NCBI RefSeq assembly: GCF_020026305.1
Contig: NZ_CP075691.1
Span: 7,068,001 to 7,132,000, forward strand
Source of the DNA: Streptomyces sp. 135
GTDB lineage: Bacteria > Actinomycetota > Actinomycetes > Streptomycetales > Streptomycetaceae
Direction: 5' to 3'
DNA length: 64,000 nt
The notes beneath the pieces are model-generated. The model saw only the letters and a program-made list of their open reading frames with translations, searched no databases and was not told the origin of the DNA. This document shows, in pieces, positions 50,296-58,528 of the stretch. The stretch's first letter is position 1; each line of letters opens with the position of its first letter. The translations under genes and the position numbers were made by a program.

Positions 50296-50942
50296 GGCCT
50301 TGTCGTGCACGGACGGGCCGGTTGGACGCTGGTCGATCTCGCGCTCGTGCCCGAACACCGCCACGGGCACGGCGCTCTGTACGGCGGGCTCAACCAGGGG
50401 CGGAGCGTCGTGCCTTGGTCGGGGTGCCGCTGTCGAGGGCGGCGGACGGTCGGCTCGTGCTGGCCGTGGATGTCTCGCCGTGGCTGCGGCCTGCCGCCAA
50501 CACGTGTGCCGACCGGTCCTTGTGCCACACGTCCGGCCGCGGTGAAGGCAAGCACGAGATGGTTCCCGGCTGGCCCTACTCGGTGGTGGCCGCCCTGGAG
50601 ACCGGCCGCACGTCCTGGACGGCGGTGCTGGACGCGCTCCGCCTGGAGCCCGGCGCCGACGTCGCCGCGGTCACCACGGTCCAGGTCCGCGAGGTCGTCG
50701 AGCGGCTCATTGCCGCTGGCCAGTGGCAGGAAGGTGACCCGGAGGTCCTGGTCGTGCTCGACGCCGGATACGACGCACCACGCATCGCCCACCGTCTGGC
50801 CGGGCTACCGGTCGAGATCCTCGGCCGGCTCGGCTCGGACCGCGTGATGCGTCGGCCCACGCCGCCGCGGGTCTACGACCCCAAGGGCGGCCGTCCGCCC
50901 AAGCATGGCGGCGAGTTCGTCTACGGGGACCCCAGCACCTGG
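50296..50942 (+). pseudogene. Transposase remnant (Streptomyces DDE transposase, NF041680-like)
   Basis: Two frames. The first is HGRAGWTLVDLALVPEHRHGHGALYGGLNQGR; after a shift near 50405 comes LVGVPLSRAADGRLVLAVDVSPWLRPAANTCADRSLCHTSGRGEGKHEMVPGWPYSVVAALETGRTSW and further REVVERLIAAGQWQEGDPEVLVVLDAGYDAPRIAHRL and YDPKGGRPPKHGGEFVYGDPSTWG. Both the N-terminus and the C-terminal half are missing. The family assignment is by memory of a very common streptomycete element. Confidence 0.8.
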
Positions 50943-51141
50943 GGCCACGTGCTGGCGCCGGAGTCCCAGGCCTCGGCGAGGGGCACCATGTGGTCGATGC
51001 CCAGGCCGCGGCCCTCGGCAGAGCGGCGACCGCCTGCTCCAGCGTCATCGGAAGCGCGACCAGGTCAGCGTCGGCGGCCGAAACCGGGGACACCGTGGTG
51101 AGGGGCAGGGCAAGGAAGGCTGCGGCCAGGGCCGCGCGCAT
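50943..51141 (-). pseudogene. Remnant of a secreted HNH (DUF1524-type) nuclease
   Basis: On the minus strand, the ATG at 51141 opens a signal peptide (RAALAAAFLALPLTTVSPVSA) and the mature start LPMTLEQAVAALP. The frame then shifts and reads GRGLGIDHMVPLAEAWDSGAS, which is the HNH core (DHxVPLxxAWxSGA). About 60 residues that should lie between are missing, and the C-terminus has been cut where the transposase remnant begins (50942). Confidence 0.75.
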
Positions 51142-51319
51142 ACAAGTGGTGATCACAACCCGGTGATACCGGCGCCCGCCGGCCGCCGGGGACGGTTCGG
51201 GGGGAGTCTCACCCGCGCGAGCGCAAAGGCCGTACCGGCGCACCGCGCCAAAACGGTGCCGGACACCACCAGCACAGCGAACAGGAAAAGTGGCGGCTCA
51301 GGATCCGGGTCCGTGGCGG

Positions 51320-51775
51320 ATATCTCCGACCTGGGCCAGGATCGTCACCCAACTCCAGGCCCTGGCGGATGCGAAGGGCCTGATCGCCTGGGACGTGAAC
51401 GTCGACTCCACCGCCTGCCGGGCCCACGAACACGCTGCCGAGGCGGCGAAAAGGGAGATCCGCAAAGGAGCCGCCCGGCGGCATTGCCGTCGAGTCGGCC
51501 GACCATGGCCTCGGAGGCTCCCGAGGCGGGCTGACCACCGAGATCCACCTTGCCGTCGAGCAGGGGCAGCAGCCTCTTTCGGTACTGATCACGGCCGGTC
51601 AGCGAGGTGACTCCCCGCAGTTCGAGCCTGTCCTGGACGCGATCCGGGTGCCGCGGATCGGTTCTGGCCCGCCCCGCAGGAGACCGGACCGGGTGCGAGC
51701 CGACAAGGCGTACGACTCCCGCCGCAACCGGGCCTACCTGCGAAGGCGCGGTATCGAGGCGACCATTCCGCAAGG
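51320..51775 (+). pseudogene. IS5-family transposase remnant
   Basis: Pieces in three frames: ARIVTQLQALADAKGLIAWDVNVDSTACRAHEHAAEAAKR (catalytic DST region), then HLAVEQGQQPLSVLITAGQRGDSPQFEPVLDAIRVPRIG, then GSGPPRRRPDRVRADKAYDSRRNRAYLRRRGIEATIP. The order and content match the DDE core of streptomycete IS5 elements. Frameshifts lie near 51480 and 51660. Termini were not found. The next ~120 bp (ILLDTFEDAADRVERDG) is unassigned. Confidence 0.78.
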
Positions 51776-51894
51776 TCACGCCGGTGATCCTGCTGGACAC
51801 CTTCGAGGACGCCGCCGACCGTGTGGAACGTGACGGCAGGCCCGGTTCGTCGGCGTGGAGATGTGCTCGGCTTCGGAACGGCGGTCGCTCTCTT

Positions 51895-52000
51895 CCTGCC
51901 CGGGGTCGGCTGCCTCGGGGCCAGTGGCAGGGGCGGCAGTCCAAGCTCGCCGCGTTCAGGCCCTACCTGGATGACCGCTGGAGCCAGGGCTGCGCACACG
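51895..52000 (+). pseudogene. ISL3-family transposase scrap
   Basis: The frame reads LPRGQWQGRQSKLAAFRPYLDDRWSQGCAHA, resembling the ISL3 block GxxSKLDPYKPYLxxRWxEGCTNA. Only ~35 residues. It overlaps the 3' end of the minus-strand gene at 51956-52522, whose last ~20 codons therefore run into insertion-sequence DNA. Confidence 0.6.
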
Positions 52001-52522
52001 CCCGGACAGCGTCGGGGCCTGGATGCTGTACACGTCACCGACCCGCAGGTTGTCCGGCGTGCTGTACTCGCCGTAGGTGCCTATGACGGAGACGGCCACA
52101 CGGGAATCGGGCTGCCAGAAGGTACGGAAATACGGGGAGTTTGCCGGGATCTCCGGGATCTCCAACAAGGGGATGCCGCGCCGCACCAATAGACGTTGCA
52201 GCTTTTCGAACCGAAGCCTGGGAGTGAACCGCCCGTACCGGGCACGAAGCTCGTCATTGACGAGGGTGCGGTCCCGGTACGCGAGCCGGTGCACCTGCAG
52301 GGTGAAGTGGTGGCCCGACCAGGGATGGCCGGCACAAGCGCGGTCCCAGTAGAACTCGGCGAGGCCGTAGTCACGGCACATGCTGCGGTCGCCGAAGGTG
52401 TTCTCAGCGAAGTCCGACCCAAGGACCTTGGTGACGTGGTCGGGAGAGTCCGCGGGGCCCACGCCGAGCAAGGTGCCGGTGGTGATGACGTCCACGTAGA
52501 ACGCCAGGGAATGCGGAGTCAA
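51956..52522 (-). CDS. Hypothetical protein, 188 residues
   Basis: Sequence blocks: LAFYVDVITTGTLLGVGPADSPDHVTKVLGSDFAENTFG, MCRDYGLAEFYWDRA, HHFTLQVHRLAYRD, LRFEKLQRLLVRRGIPLLEIP, FWQPDSRVAVSVIGTYGEYSTPDNLRVGDVYSIQAP. The start is a TTG at 52522 with GAGGA seven bases upstream. No signal or membrane segment. The first ~165 residues look like a well-folded, intact domain; the last ~20 (from SGRVRSPGSS) fall in an ISL3 scrap. A small cytoplasmic protein, possibly of immunity type, but I do not recognise it. Confidence 0.65.
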   Translation of the reverse strand: MTPHSLAFYVDVITTGTLLGVGPADSPDHVTKVLGSDFAENTFGDRSMCRDYGLAEFYWDRACAGHPWSGHHFTLQVHRLAYRDRTLVNDELRARYGRFTPRLRFEKLQRLLVRRGIPLLEIPEIPANSPYFRTFWQPDSRVAVSVIGTYGEYSTPDNLRVGDVYSIQAPTLSGRVRSPGSSGHPGRA

Positions 52523-52660
52523 AGGCTGATCCTCGATGCGGTGTGGTCAACATGAGATGGGTGGGGCGGCCCACCGGGGGCGTGCCGCCCCGTAGCCGCG
52601 TCTGTGCAGGCCTGAACCACGATCACGGCCTTCATGATCACGGACAAGGGGAGTCCTATC

Positions 52661-53068
52661 ATGAAGTTCAGGGCCCGAGTCGCCACCGCCGTATCCGCCG
52701 CCATGGCTCTGGTCGGCGCGGGCACAGCAGCGCCGACCGCCTCCGCCGCAGAAGGCTGCCCGTCCGGCCAACTGTGCCTCTACCGGGTTGGCAACTACAT
52801 CGACATGCGATTCCAGACCGGCACCGCCAAGGGCCGGCGGAACCTGCACAAGTATTACCTCAGCACCACCACCGGTCAGATAGCTTCGTACCGCAACAAC
52901 ATGTCCGTGAGTGCGAAGCTGTGGCAGAAGAGCGTCACCTGGCAGGAAACCGGCGCCATCAGGCCCGGCGGCCACTCCTCCGACTCGGCCAGCAACCCAG
53001 CCTTCCGCAGGGCCGACTTCGTCTGCACCGGCGGTGCGCTCCCGCCTGCGAACTGGCCCAACCTGTAA
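52661..53068 (+). CDS. Secreted small protein, peptidase inhibitor I36-like
   Basis: 135 residues. Signal peptide KFRARVATAVSAAMALVGAGTAAPTASAAEG; the mature part opens CPSGQLCLYRVGNYIDMRF, the beta-crystallin/I36-type CxxGxxCLY pattern, and has NNMSVSAKLWQ and DFVCTGGALPP. Four Cys in total suggest two disulphides. I chose the ATG at 52661 because GGGGAG lies upstream. Family members (for example SMI) inhibit metalloproteases; others are simply envelope proteins. It stands alone amid insertion-sequence remnants. Confidence 0.8.
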   Translation: MKFRARVATAVSAAMALVGAGTAAPTASAAEGCPSGQLCLYRVGNYIDMRFQTGTAKGRRNLHKYYLSTTTGQIASYRNNMSVSAKLWQKSVTWQETGAIRPGGHSSDSASNPAFRRADFVCTGGALPPANWPNL

Positions 53069-53099
53069 AGGTCATGACAAAGGCGTTGGACGTGAGGCA

Positions 53100-53345
53100 C
53101 CGCAGCAGTTCACGCCGGCCAGCGCGTCCTGGCTGAACCTGGACGAGCGGTGGTTCGCCGAACTCACGCATAACGAGTTCAAGCGCGGCGTCCACCGCTG
53201 CGTCCAGGCCCTCGAACACGGCATCCGGTCCTGGCTCGCCGACTGGAACGAGCGCCCCAGACGCTTTGCCCGGGCGAAGGCAGCCGAGGAGATCCTCGAC
53301 AAAGCCGCCACCTACTGCCGACGAACCCTTGACTCAGGACACTAA
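53100..53345 (+). pseudogene. IS630-family transposase C-terminal remnant
   Basis: The frame reads QQFTPASASWLNLDERWFAELTHNEFKRGVHRCVQALEHGIRSWLADWNERPRRFARAKAAEEILDKAATYC, the well-known end of IS630/Tc1-type transposases (SWLNxxERWF, WNExPxPFxWxKxAxxIL). Everything before the SWLN motif is gone. It abuts the DUF4383 remnant at 53346. Confidence 0.87.
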
Positions 53346-53700
53346 GTGCTGGGCTTCATCCCGGGGATCACCACGGACTACGACACCCTGGAATGCGCCT
53401 TTCACCGGCGCCGAATTGTTCGGCATCTTCCGGGTCTCCATCCTGCACAACCTGGTGCACGTGGCCTTCGGCGTCGCCGGCCCGGCCATGGCCCCAACCG
53501 TTGCCGGAGTCCGCACTTTCCTGCTGGCAGGAGGCGCTGTCTACCTGGTGCTGTGGCTCTACGGCCTGCTCATCGGCCACCACGGCAGCGGCAACTTCGT
53601 ACCGCTCAACAACGCCGACGACTGGCTGCACTCCGTTCTCGGCGTCGGAATGATCGCCCTGGGCACGCTGCTCAGCCGCCGCACCAACGCGGCCCGGTAA
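53346..53700 (+). pseudogene. DUF4383 membrane protein, truncated and frameshifted
   Basis: The first frame is LGFIPGITTDYDTLE; after a shift near 53395 it is GAELFGIFRVSILHNLVHVAFGVAGPAMA, RTFLLAGGAVYLVLWLYGLLIGHHGSGNFVPLNNADDWLHSVLGVGMIALGTLLSRR. This matches DUF4383 from its middle to its end. The N-terminal membrane helices have been replaced by the IS630 scrap, so the gene was probably cut by that insertion. Confidence 0.85.
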
Positions 53701-53872
53701 GAGCCGGGGTCACATTCGGCCCGAGAGCTGCCCGTTGACCTCGCAGGTTATGGCGACGGCACACACGCACGGTCCAGCTCCGTTCCCCATTGTCCTGGCA
53801 CGGAGCTGGGCCTGGCGCCACAGGGCAGTTCGCCCTTGTCTTCTCAGGGGATGCCGCATACGGCAGTGGTGG

Positions 53873-54670
53873 TCACACGCCGAGGCCCTGGCCGAAGCCA
53901 CCGTCCACGGGCAGTTCGACGCCGGTGGTGAAGGTGGCCTCGACGGCCAGGTACAACGCCGCGGCGGCGACCTCTTCCATGGTGCCTCCTCGGCCCATCG
54001 GCGTGGAGGCGTTGCCCTGTTCGATGAACTCGGCGCGTTGCTGGTCGGTCAGTTCGGCGACGCCCATGGTGGGGGTGAGGATGAAGCCCGGGGCAATCGC
54101 GTTGACACGGATGTTGCGGGGGAGCAGTTCGGCGGCGAGCACCTTGGTGAAGGCGGCGACGGCCTCCTTGGCCGCGGAGTAGGCGCTGAGACCGGGGAAG
54201 ATCTGGTTGTTGGAGACGGTGGTGAACACGATGGAGCCACCCTCGGACATCAGGGGCGCCAGCCGCTGGACGGTGAAGAAGGCACCCTTGGCGTTCACGT
54301 CGAATATGCGGTCCCACGATTCTTCTGTGACTTCTTCGAGCGTCTGGAACTCTGCGATGCCCTGGTTGATGAACAGGTAGTCGATGACGCCGAGGCGATC
54401 GGCGACCTGATCGCCGAGTGCGGCGATGGCATCGGTGTCAGTGGCGTCGGAGCGCACCGGGTGAGCCAACGGGGTGTCGAGTGCCGTCTGTGCCTCGGCG
54501 AGCCGTTGGTCACTGCGACCGGTGTAGATCACTTCGGCGCCGCGGTCGGTGAGGGCTTGGACGATGGCTCGGCCCATGCCGATGGTGCCGCCGGTGACGA
54601 CAGCCTTCTTGCCTGCCAGCGCCTTCGGATCCGTGGCCGGTGCCTGCTGGGTGCTGTGGTTCGTTGTCAT
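53873..54670 (-). CDS. SDR-family oxidoreductase
   Basis: 265 residues. VVTGGTIGMGRAIVQAL (cofactor loop), YTGRSDQRLAEA (NADP-type Arg), INQGIAEF where NNAG is usual, VFTTVSNNQIF, catalytic YSAAKEAVAAF and VNAIAPGFILTP, and the end FTTGVELPVDGGF. The INQG replacement of NNAG is common in this subgroup. I took the ATG at 54670. Divergent from the MerR gene, whose operator lies in between. Confidence 0.92.
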   Translation of the reverse strand: MTTNHSTQQAPATDPKALAGKKAVVTGGTIGMGRAIVQALTDRGAEVIYTGRSDQRLAEAQTALDTPLAHPVRSDATDTDAIAALGDQVADRLGVIDYLFINQGIAEFQTLEEVTEESWDRIFDVNAKGAFFTVQRLAPLMSEGGSIVFTTVSNNQIFPGLSAYSAAKEAVAAFTKVLAAELLPRNIRVNAIAPGFILTPTMGVAELTDQQRAEFIEQGNASTPMGRGGTMEEVAAAALYLAVEATFTTGVELPVDGGFGQGLGV

Positions 54671-54687
54671 GGCGGCTAAGTTAGACC

Positions 54688-54709
54688 TTGACGTCAGTGT
54701 CAGAGTCAA
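54688..54709. promoter_or_regulatory. MerR-type operator between the SDR and MerR genes
   Basis: TTGAC and GTCAA lie at 54688-54692 and 54705-54709, a 22-bp dyad; the inner sequence is itself partly symmetric (GTCAG ... TCAGAG). It sits in the 58-bp divergent gap, as is typical for MerR sites with an overlong promoter spacer. AT-rich for the region. Confidence 0.65.
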
Positions 54710-54728
54710 CGTCTATGGCGGGGGTCAC

Positions 54729-55109
54729 ATGTTCATCGGCGAGCTGTCGAAGCGGACCGGGGTCAGCACGAGGAGCCTGCGGTACTACGAGCAACAAGGG
54801 CTACTGCGACCGCGGCGGCGAACCAGCGGCTACCGCGAGTACGACGAGTTCGACGTGGCCGCCGTACGCCGGATCCGGATCCTGCTCGCTGCCGGCCTGA
54901 ACACCGACTTGATCCGGGAGGTCATGCCTTGCATGGCCGACGAGGGAGCCATTCTCGCCCCCACCTGCGAGGAAATGGCCGAGGACCTCAAGCATGAACG
55001 CGAGCGCCTGAGCCGCTCCATCGAACAGCTCCAAGCCGCCCACGCCATGCTCGGCTCGATCATCCACGCAGGCGAAGCGATCACCGCCCGGGGTGGCCGC
55101 AACGGATAG
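54729..55109 (+). CDS. MerR-family transcriptional regulator
   Basis: 126 residues. HTH FIGELSKRTGVSTRSLRYYEQQGLLRPRRRTSGYREYDEFDVAAVRRIRILLAAGLN, then a coiled coil (EEMAEDLKHERERLSRSIEQLQAAHAML) for dimerisation. Short C-terminus without Cys metal ligands in the usual places (only MPCMAD and PTC), so probably a redox or organic-ligand sensor in the style of SoxR-like relatives but without an iron-sulphur motif. Likely target: the divergent SDR gene. Confidence 0.92.
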   Translation: MFIGELSKRTGVSTRSLRYYEQQGLLRPRRRTSGYREYDEFDVAAVRRIRILLAAGLNTDLIREVMPCMADEGAILAPTCEEMAEDLKHERERLSRSIEQLQAAHAMLGSIIHAGEAITARGGRNG

Positions 55110-55639
55110 GGACGCGGCTCCGCAGCGGACGACTCCCCGACCTGCCGGCACCATCTGACCGCCCCCGGCGCCTCCGGCGTTGCCTCGATCTGCCGCCCAA
55201 ACCAATAACGGGACAGTCTTTCAAGTCCTGTTGCGGATCGTCGTCGGCAAGGGCGGTGAGGGCGGCCAAGGCGGCTCAGGTAAGTACAACGACGGCAGCG
55301 GAGGCGACCTCGGGCAACAAGTCCTCGGTCTTCGGGCCGGGCCGGATGGTGACCCATGCTCGGGCCGGGCGGCCGGGGCATGGCGGGGAGGCGTCGGGGA
55401 ACTTCCGCAGCGGCTACGGAGGGGCTGGCGGCTCCGGCAGCTTCGGGTGGCTCAAGGACTTGTGCAATGCCTCCGATCATGTTCGGAAGGCGGCAGTTGA
55501 AGGCGAGCGCGGCAACGACGGTGCCCGCGTCAATCCGGGGTTTGGCGGTTTTGGAGGGTGGGCTTCCGCATCGCAGGAATGCGGTGAAGCGGGGAGGGGC
55601 GGACCGGGCGGAGATGGGGCCGGCCGACGCTATTTCGGG
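55110..55639. other. Degenerate interval, no supported gene
   Basis: Frames in both strands are broken. A plus-strand frame is Gly-rich (VVGKGGEGGQGGSGKYNDGSGGD) and a minus-strand frame reads FPDASPPCPGRPARAWVTIRPGPKTEDLLPEVASAAVVVLT before a stop, looking like a decayed protein, but I cannot name it. The stretch lies between the MerR gene and the IS1182 remnant. Confidence 0.45.
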
Positions 55640-56075
55640 ACTGAACCCCGGGGATCACCAAGCTGAATGGGCGGTCCCCGCCGGAGTGCTGTGCCAGGGT
55701 TGGATTCGGTTCGGTCTCCGGGCCGGTCTCGGACAAGGTGGTGACCATCACCTTCAGGACGATCACTCCAGCCAATGTGCTGCCAGTCGAGGAAGTCCTG
55801 AAGAGCTGTCGGATTCCGGGGCCAGTGAGTCGGCACTGGCGCATGCCGTGGCCGTTGACGAACTCGCTGATCGTGCTCTCGAGGCGGCCCGCAGCGAGTA
55901 GCGCGAGAACCATTCCTGGGTCTGCTGCTCGGTCCGCGACTCGGACTGGATGTCGTAGAGCTCGCGCGGCAAGAAGGAGACTTTCCGGGCTGTCGGTGCG
56001 GGTGCAGGCGGCCTTGAGCGGGCGCTGCCGACAGTCGCCCGGGGAGAACTCGGCGGTGACGTAGGGCGCGGGGGA
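55640..56075 (-). pseudogene. IS1182-family transposase remnant
   Basis: On the minus strand, three frames: VTAEFSPGDCRQRPLKAACTRTDSPES, then PRELYDIQSESRTEQQTQEWFSRYSLRA, then GRLESTISEFVNGHGMRQCRLTGPG and TALQDFLDWQHIG. These are the C-terminal blocks of IS1182 transposases (FxxGxCxxCPxKxxCT; RxGIExTIS-x-x-x-GxGxRxxRYxG). The N-terminal half is absent. Confidence 0.78.
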
Positions 56076-56335
56076 GGGCGGCTCTTCGATTGGGCCCGCG
56101 TCGAAGTCCGGCCCTGGCGGTGCGAGGACCGACCGGCACTGGGTTCCCTCTCTCCCGCCGCACCGTGAGCCGGCCACACCAAGCCCGCATGAGTCACGTC
56201 GGCGCTCTGGAAGGCGCTCCCCTCCGCCGTCACACTGTTGGTTGAGGCAACCCTCACATATTGTTGCGACCGAGACTGGCAGCAGGGGAACCCGCGAGCC
56301 GACGGAATCCAGTACCAAGAATAACGAGGGGACCG

Positions 56336-56860
56336 GTGGCGCTGGATGTGGAGGGGAGCGGCCAGGGCGAACGCCCTCGCAGCGCGGGACTGACGAGTGC
56401 TGTGGCAACGGCTCTGCTCGCCGTGACGGCGGTCCTCGGCTTTGGCGTGAAGTCCGATCTTCCTTGGTGGGCCATGCTGGCCGTGGGCTTGCTTACAGCG
56501 GGGTTCGCCGGCTGGGCCGGGTCCAAGAGCGGGCGTCGCGAGGGCGTGCGCGACGCGGTCCTGGCGCCGGGGGAGAAGGTGGTCGCCACCTACAACGTCC
56601 AGGCCCCATTCACCGAGCACACACCGCCCGCGGCGCATGAAGGCCCGCAGTACCAACTGCGCCTGACCACAAGCGGCGTACAGATGTGGGAGCGTTCCGT
56701 CCTGCTTTGGTGGCACTCGTGGCCCGAGCTGCGGGTGATCGCTGACGGCGCCCGACTGCGCGTACACCGTCAGGGGCAGGAGGTCGGCACGATGTTGCTG
56801 GAGCGGCCAGGCGCCGCACGGGAGATCCGTCTTACCGCCAGGAGACACGGTGCCGCCTGA
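56336..56860 (+). CDS. Hypothetical membrane protein
   Basis: 174 residues from a GTG at 56336 with GAGGGG just upstream. Two membrane helices near 20-65 (SAVATALLAVTAVLGFGV and WWAMLAVGLLTAGFAGWAG), then a soluble ~105-residue part (VLAPGEKVVATYNVQAPFTEHTPP; YQLRLTTSGVQMWERSVLLWWHSWPELRVIADGARLRVHRQG) resembling PH-like domains. No family recognised. Codon use fits, and it lies outside the insertion-sequence graveyard. Confidence 0.7.
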   Translation: MALDVEGSGQGERPRSAGLTSAVATALLAVTAVLGFGVKSDLPWWAMLAVGLLTAGFAGWAGSKSGRREGVRDAVLAPGEKVVATYNVQAPFTEHTPPAAHEGPQYQLRLTTSGVQMWERSVLLWWHSWPELRVIADGARLRVHRQGQEVGTMLLERPGAAREIRLTARRHGAA

Positions 56861-56959
56861 TCTGTCGCTGGGAACGCAACGGGCGACCATGGGAAACCGG
56901 AGACGGACGGAACACTCTCGGCTGTGGGAGCGATCCAGCCGCAGCAATCGGCTGTGGCT

Positions 56960-57604
56960 CTATGCGCCATTGCTGTAGGCGTCATTCCGGTCGGCTGACC
57001 TTTCCAGCGCGCCTTCGCCGTTGACGCTGATGAGGGTGTTGTACAGCTGTACGCGTCGACCGATCGGTTCCAGGCTGCTCTCATCGAGATCGCCGGTCTC
57101 TTCCTGCCCTTCGACGTGCACGGAGTAGCGCCACGTCCGGCGGGAGGGGTCGGCTTCTTCGTCGTTATGCGGATGCAGCACGGCTACTTTCCTGCCTGCC
57201 AGGCCCAATCTGCGAGCTTCATCTGAGTTTTTGACCCGCACGATGTCCCCCGTTTCGAAGCGGGGAGCTGCGGCCGCCTCCATTTCGCCGGCCTGAGCAC
57301 CGTAGACGGCGGGGTGCAGAAACACTCCGCCGTCGACCGGGCGCTCCCACTCGCTCCAGCCGAAGTCCTCGTCCCACGTGAACCCCAGCGCCCGAAGGCA
57401 GTCGGAGGTGGTGGCATGGGGCTTCAGGTCGACCTCGAAGTGCAACATCTCCGGAGTTCGGTGGAACGGCCCTCGGGCATGTACGGCAACGTCGCCGTGG
57501 CGCACGAGGGCCGCACGAAGATGTTCGGTGAGTTCCGCATTCTCCTCGGGCGAGGCTTCCACCCATAGGGCCAGCCAGACGAGCCGGAAGGGCGCCAGGG
57601 CCAT
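56960..57604 (-). CDS. Hypothetical protein with C-terminal SH3-like domain
   Basis: 214 residues. The first ~110 are unassigned (APFRLVWLALWVEASPEENAELTEHLRAALVRHGDVAVHARGPFHRTPEMLHFEVDLKP). From ~115 there is FETGDIVRVKNSDEARRLGLAGRKVAVL, then a YSVHVEGQEETGDLDESSLEPIG strand pattern, as in small SH3-like folds. I used the ATG at 57604, with AAGGAG upstream; a GTG at 57619 is also in frame. No membrane or signal segments. Function unknown. Confidence 0.7.
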   Translation of the reverse strand: MALAPFRLVWLALWVEASPEENAELTEHLRAALVRHGDVAVHARGPFHRTPEMLHFEVDLKPHATTSDCLRALGFTWDEDFGWSEWERPVDGGVFLHPAVYGAQAGEMEAAAAPRFETGDIVRVKNSDEARRLGLAGRKVAVLHPHNDEEADPSRRTWRYSVHVEGQEETGDLDESSLEPIGRRVQLYNTLISVNGEGALERSADRNDAYSNGA

Positions 57605-57749
57605 CGAGGGCTCCTTCACAAGGCGTGCACAGAACGCCGTATTCTACGTGACATTGCGCAGTGGCGGCCGGGTACAAGAACGCCAGGTGTGACAGTTCGC
57701 GCCCGGCCACATGAGGGTCGCACCGGCTATGCGTCGGCTTTGACGTCCG

Positions 57750-58487
57750 TCAGGAAGTCCAGACGGTGCCGCGGGCTTCGTACTCCAGCATGCTCTCCAG
57801 GCCGAGCGCGGCGTCGACGCCGAGTTCGCGGCGGACCAGCCACAGGGCGAGGTCCAGGCCGGAGGTGACGCCGCCGGCGGTGACCAGGTCGCCGTCGTCG
57901 ACGACACGGGCCTTCTTCAGCACACCGCCCTGCTCGACGAGGTCGGACTGCGCTCTGTGGTGAGTGGTACAGGGACGGCCCCGGGTGACGCCGGCCGCGG
58001 AGAGGAGCATCACGCCGGTGCACAGGGCCGCTAGGGTCAGCCCGGGCCGTTGGGCGGCGGCCAGGGCTCGCGGCAGGGCGCCCCTGCGGATCTCGGCCCA
58101 GACGCCCGGGTCCTCGCGGCGCGCGTATCCGCCGCCGGGCACGATGAGGAGGTCCGCCTTCTCGGGTGCCCAGCGGTGGTCGGCGCGGAGCTGGGTGCCG
58201 AAGGCGGCGGTGATGGTGCGTGGGCCGTCGAGAGTGACGTAGCGCACGTCGACATCGCGGTCGGTGAAGTGGTCGGAGGCGGCAAGGACTTCGTAGGGGG
58301 CGGCGAGGTCGAGTTCCTCCACGCCTTGGAAGAGCACGACCTGGACACGCAAGGGGGAACGGCGGTCGGCTGTGGACGCCGAGGCGGTTGTGGCGGCTTG
58401 GGCCGCAGCCGTGTGGGTGGGTATGCCGGTCGTGATGCTTGCGGCGCCGAGGGCGGTCGCGGTACGCAGAACGGTGCGTCGGTTCAC
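57750..58487 (-). CDS. DJ-1/PfpI-family protein with Tat signal
   Basis: 245 residues. The N-terminus NRRTVLRTATALGAASIT is a twin-arginine export signal. The mature part is a DJ-1/PfpI fold: LRVQVVLFQGVEELDLAAPYEVLA, LLIVPGGGYARRED, nucleophile elbow LAALCTGVMLLSAAG (Cys ~156), and VTAGGVTSGLDLALWLV. This subgroup includes isonitrile hydratase. GTG start with AGGAG upstream. Third PfpI protein and last of the run that begins with the AraC gene at 60945. Confidence 0.9.
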   Translation of the reverse strand: MNRRTVLRTATALGAASITTGIPTHTAAAQAATTASASTADRRSPLRVQVVLFQGVEELDLAAPYEVLAASDHFTDRDVDVRYVTLDGPRTITAAFGTQLRADHRWAPEKADLLIVPGGGYARREDPGVWAEIRRGALPRALAAAQRPGLTLAALCTGVMLLSAAGVTRGRPCTTHHRAQSDLVEQGGVLKKARVVDDGDLVTAGGVTSGLDLALWLVRRELGVDAALGLESMLEYEARGTVWTS

Positions 58488-58528
58488 GCGAAGCTCCTTT
58501 GTTCGTCTTCGTGGGGTGGTCGGAGTGG

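Noticed and set aside
49299..51101. A single 517-residue fusion of AMP ligase and transposase
   Set aside because: The frame is open by chance across a breakpoint; each part is truncated and other parts of both lie in other frames.
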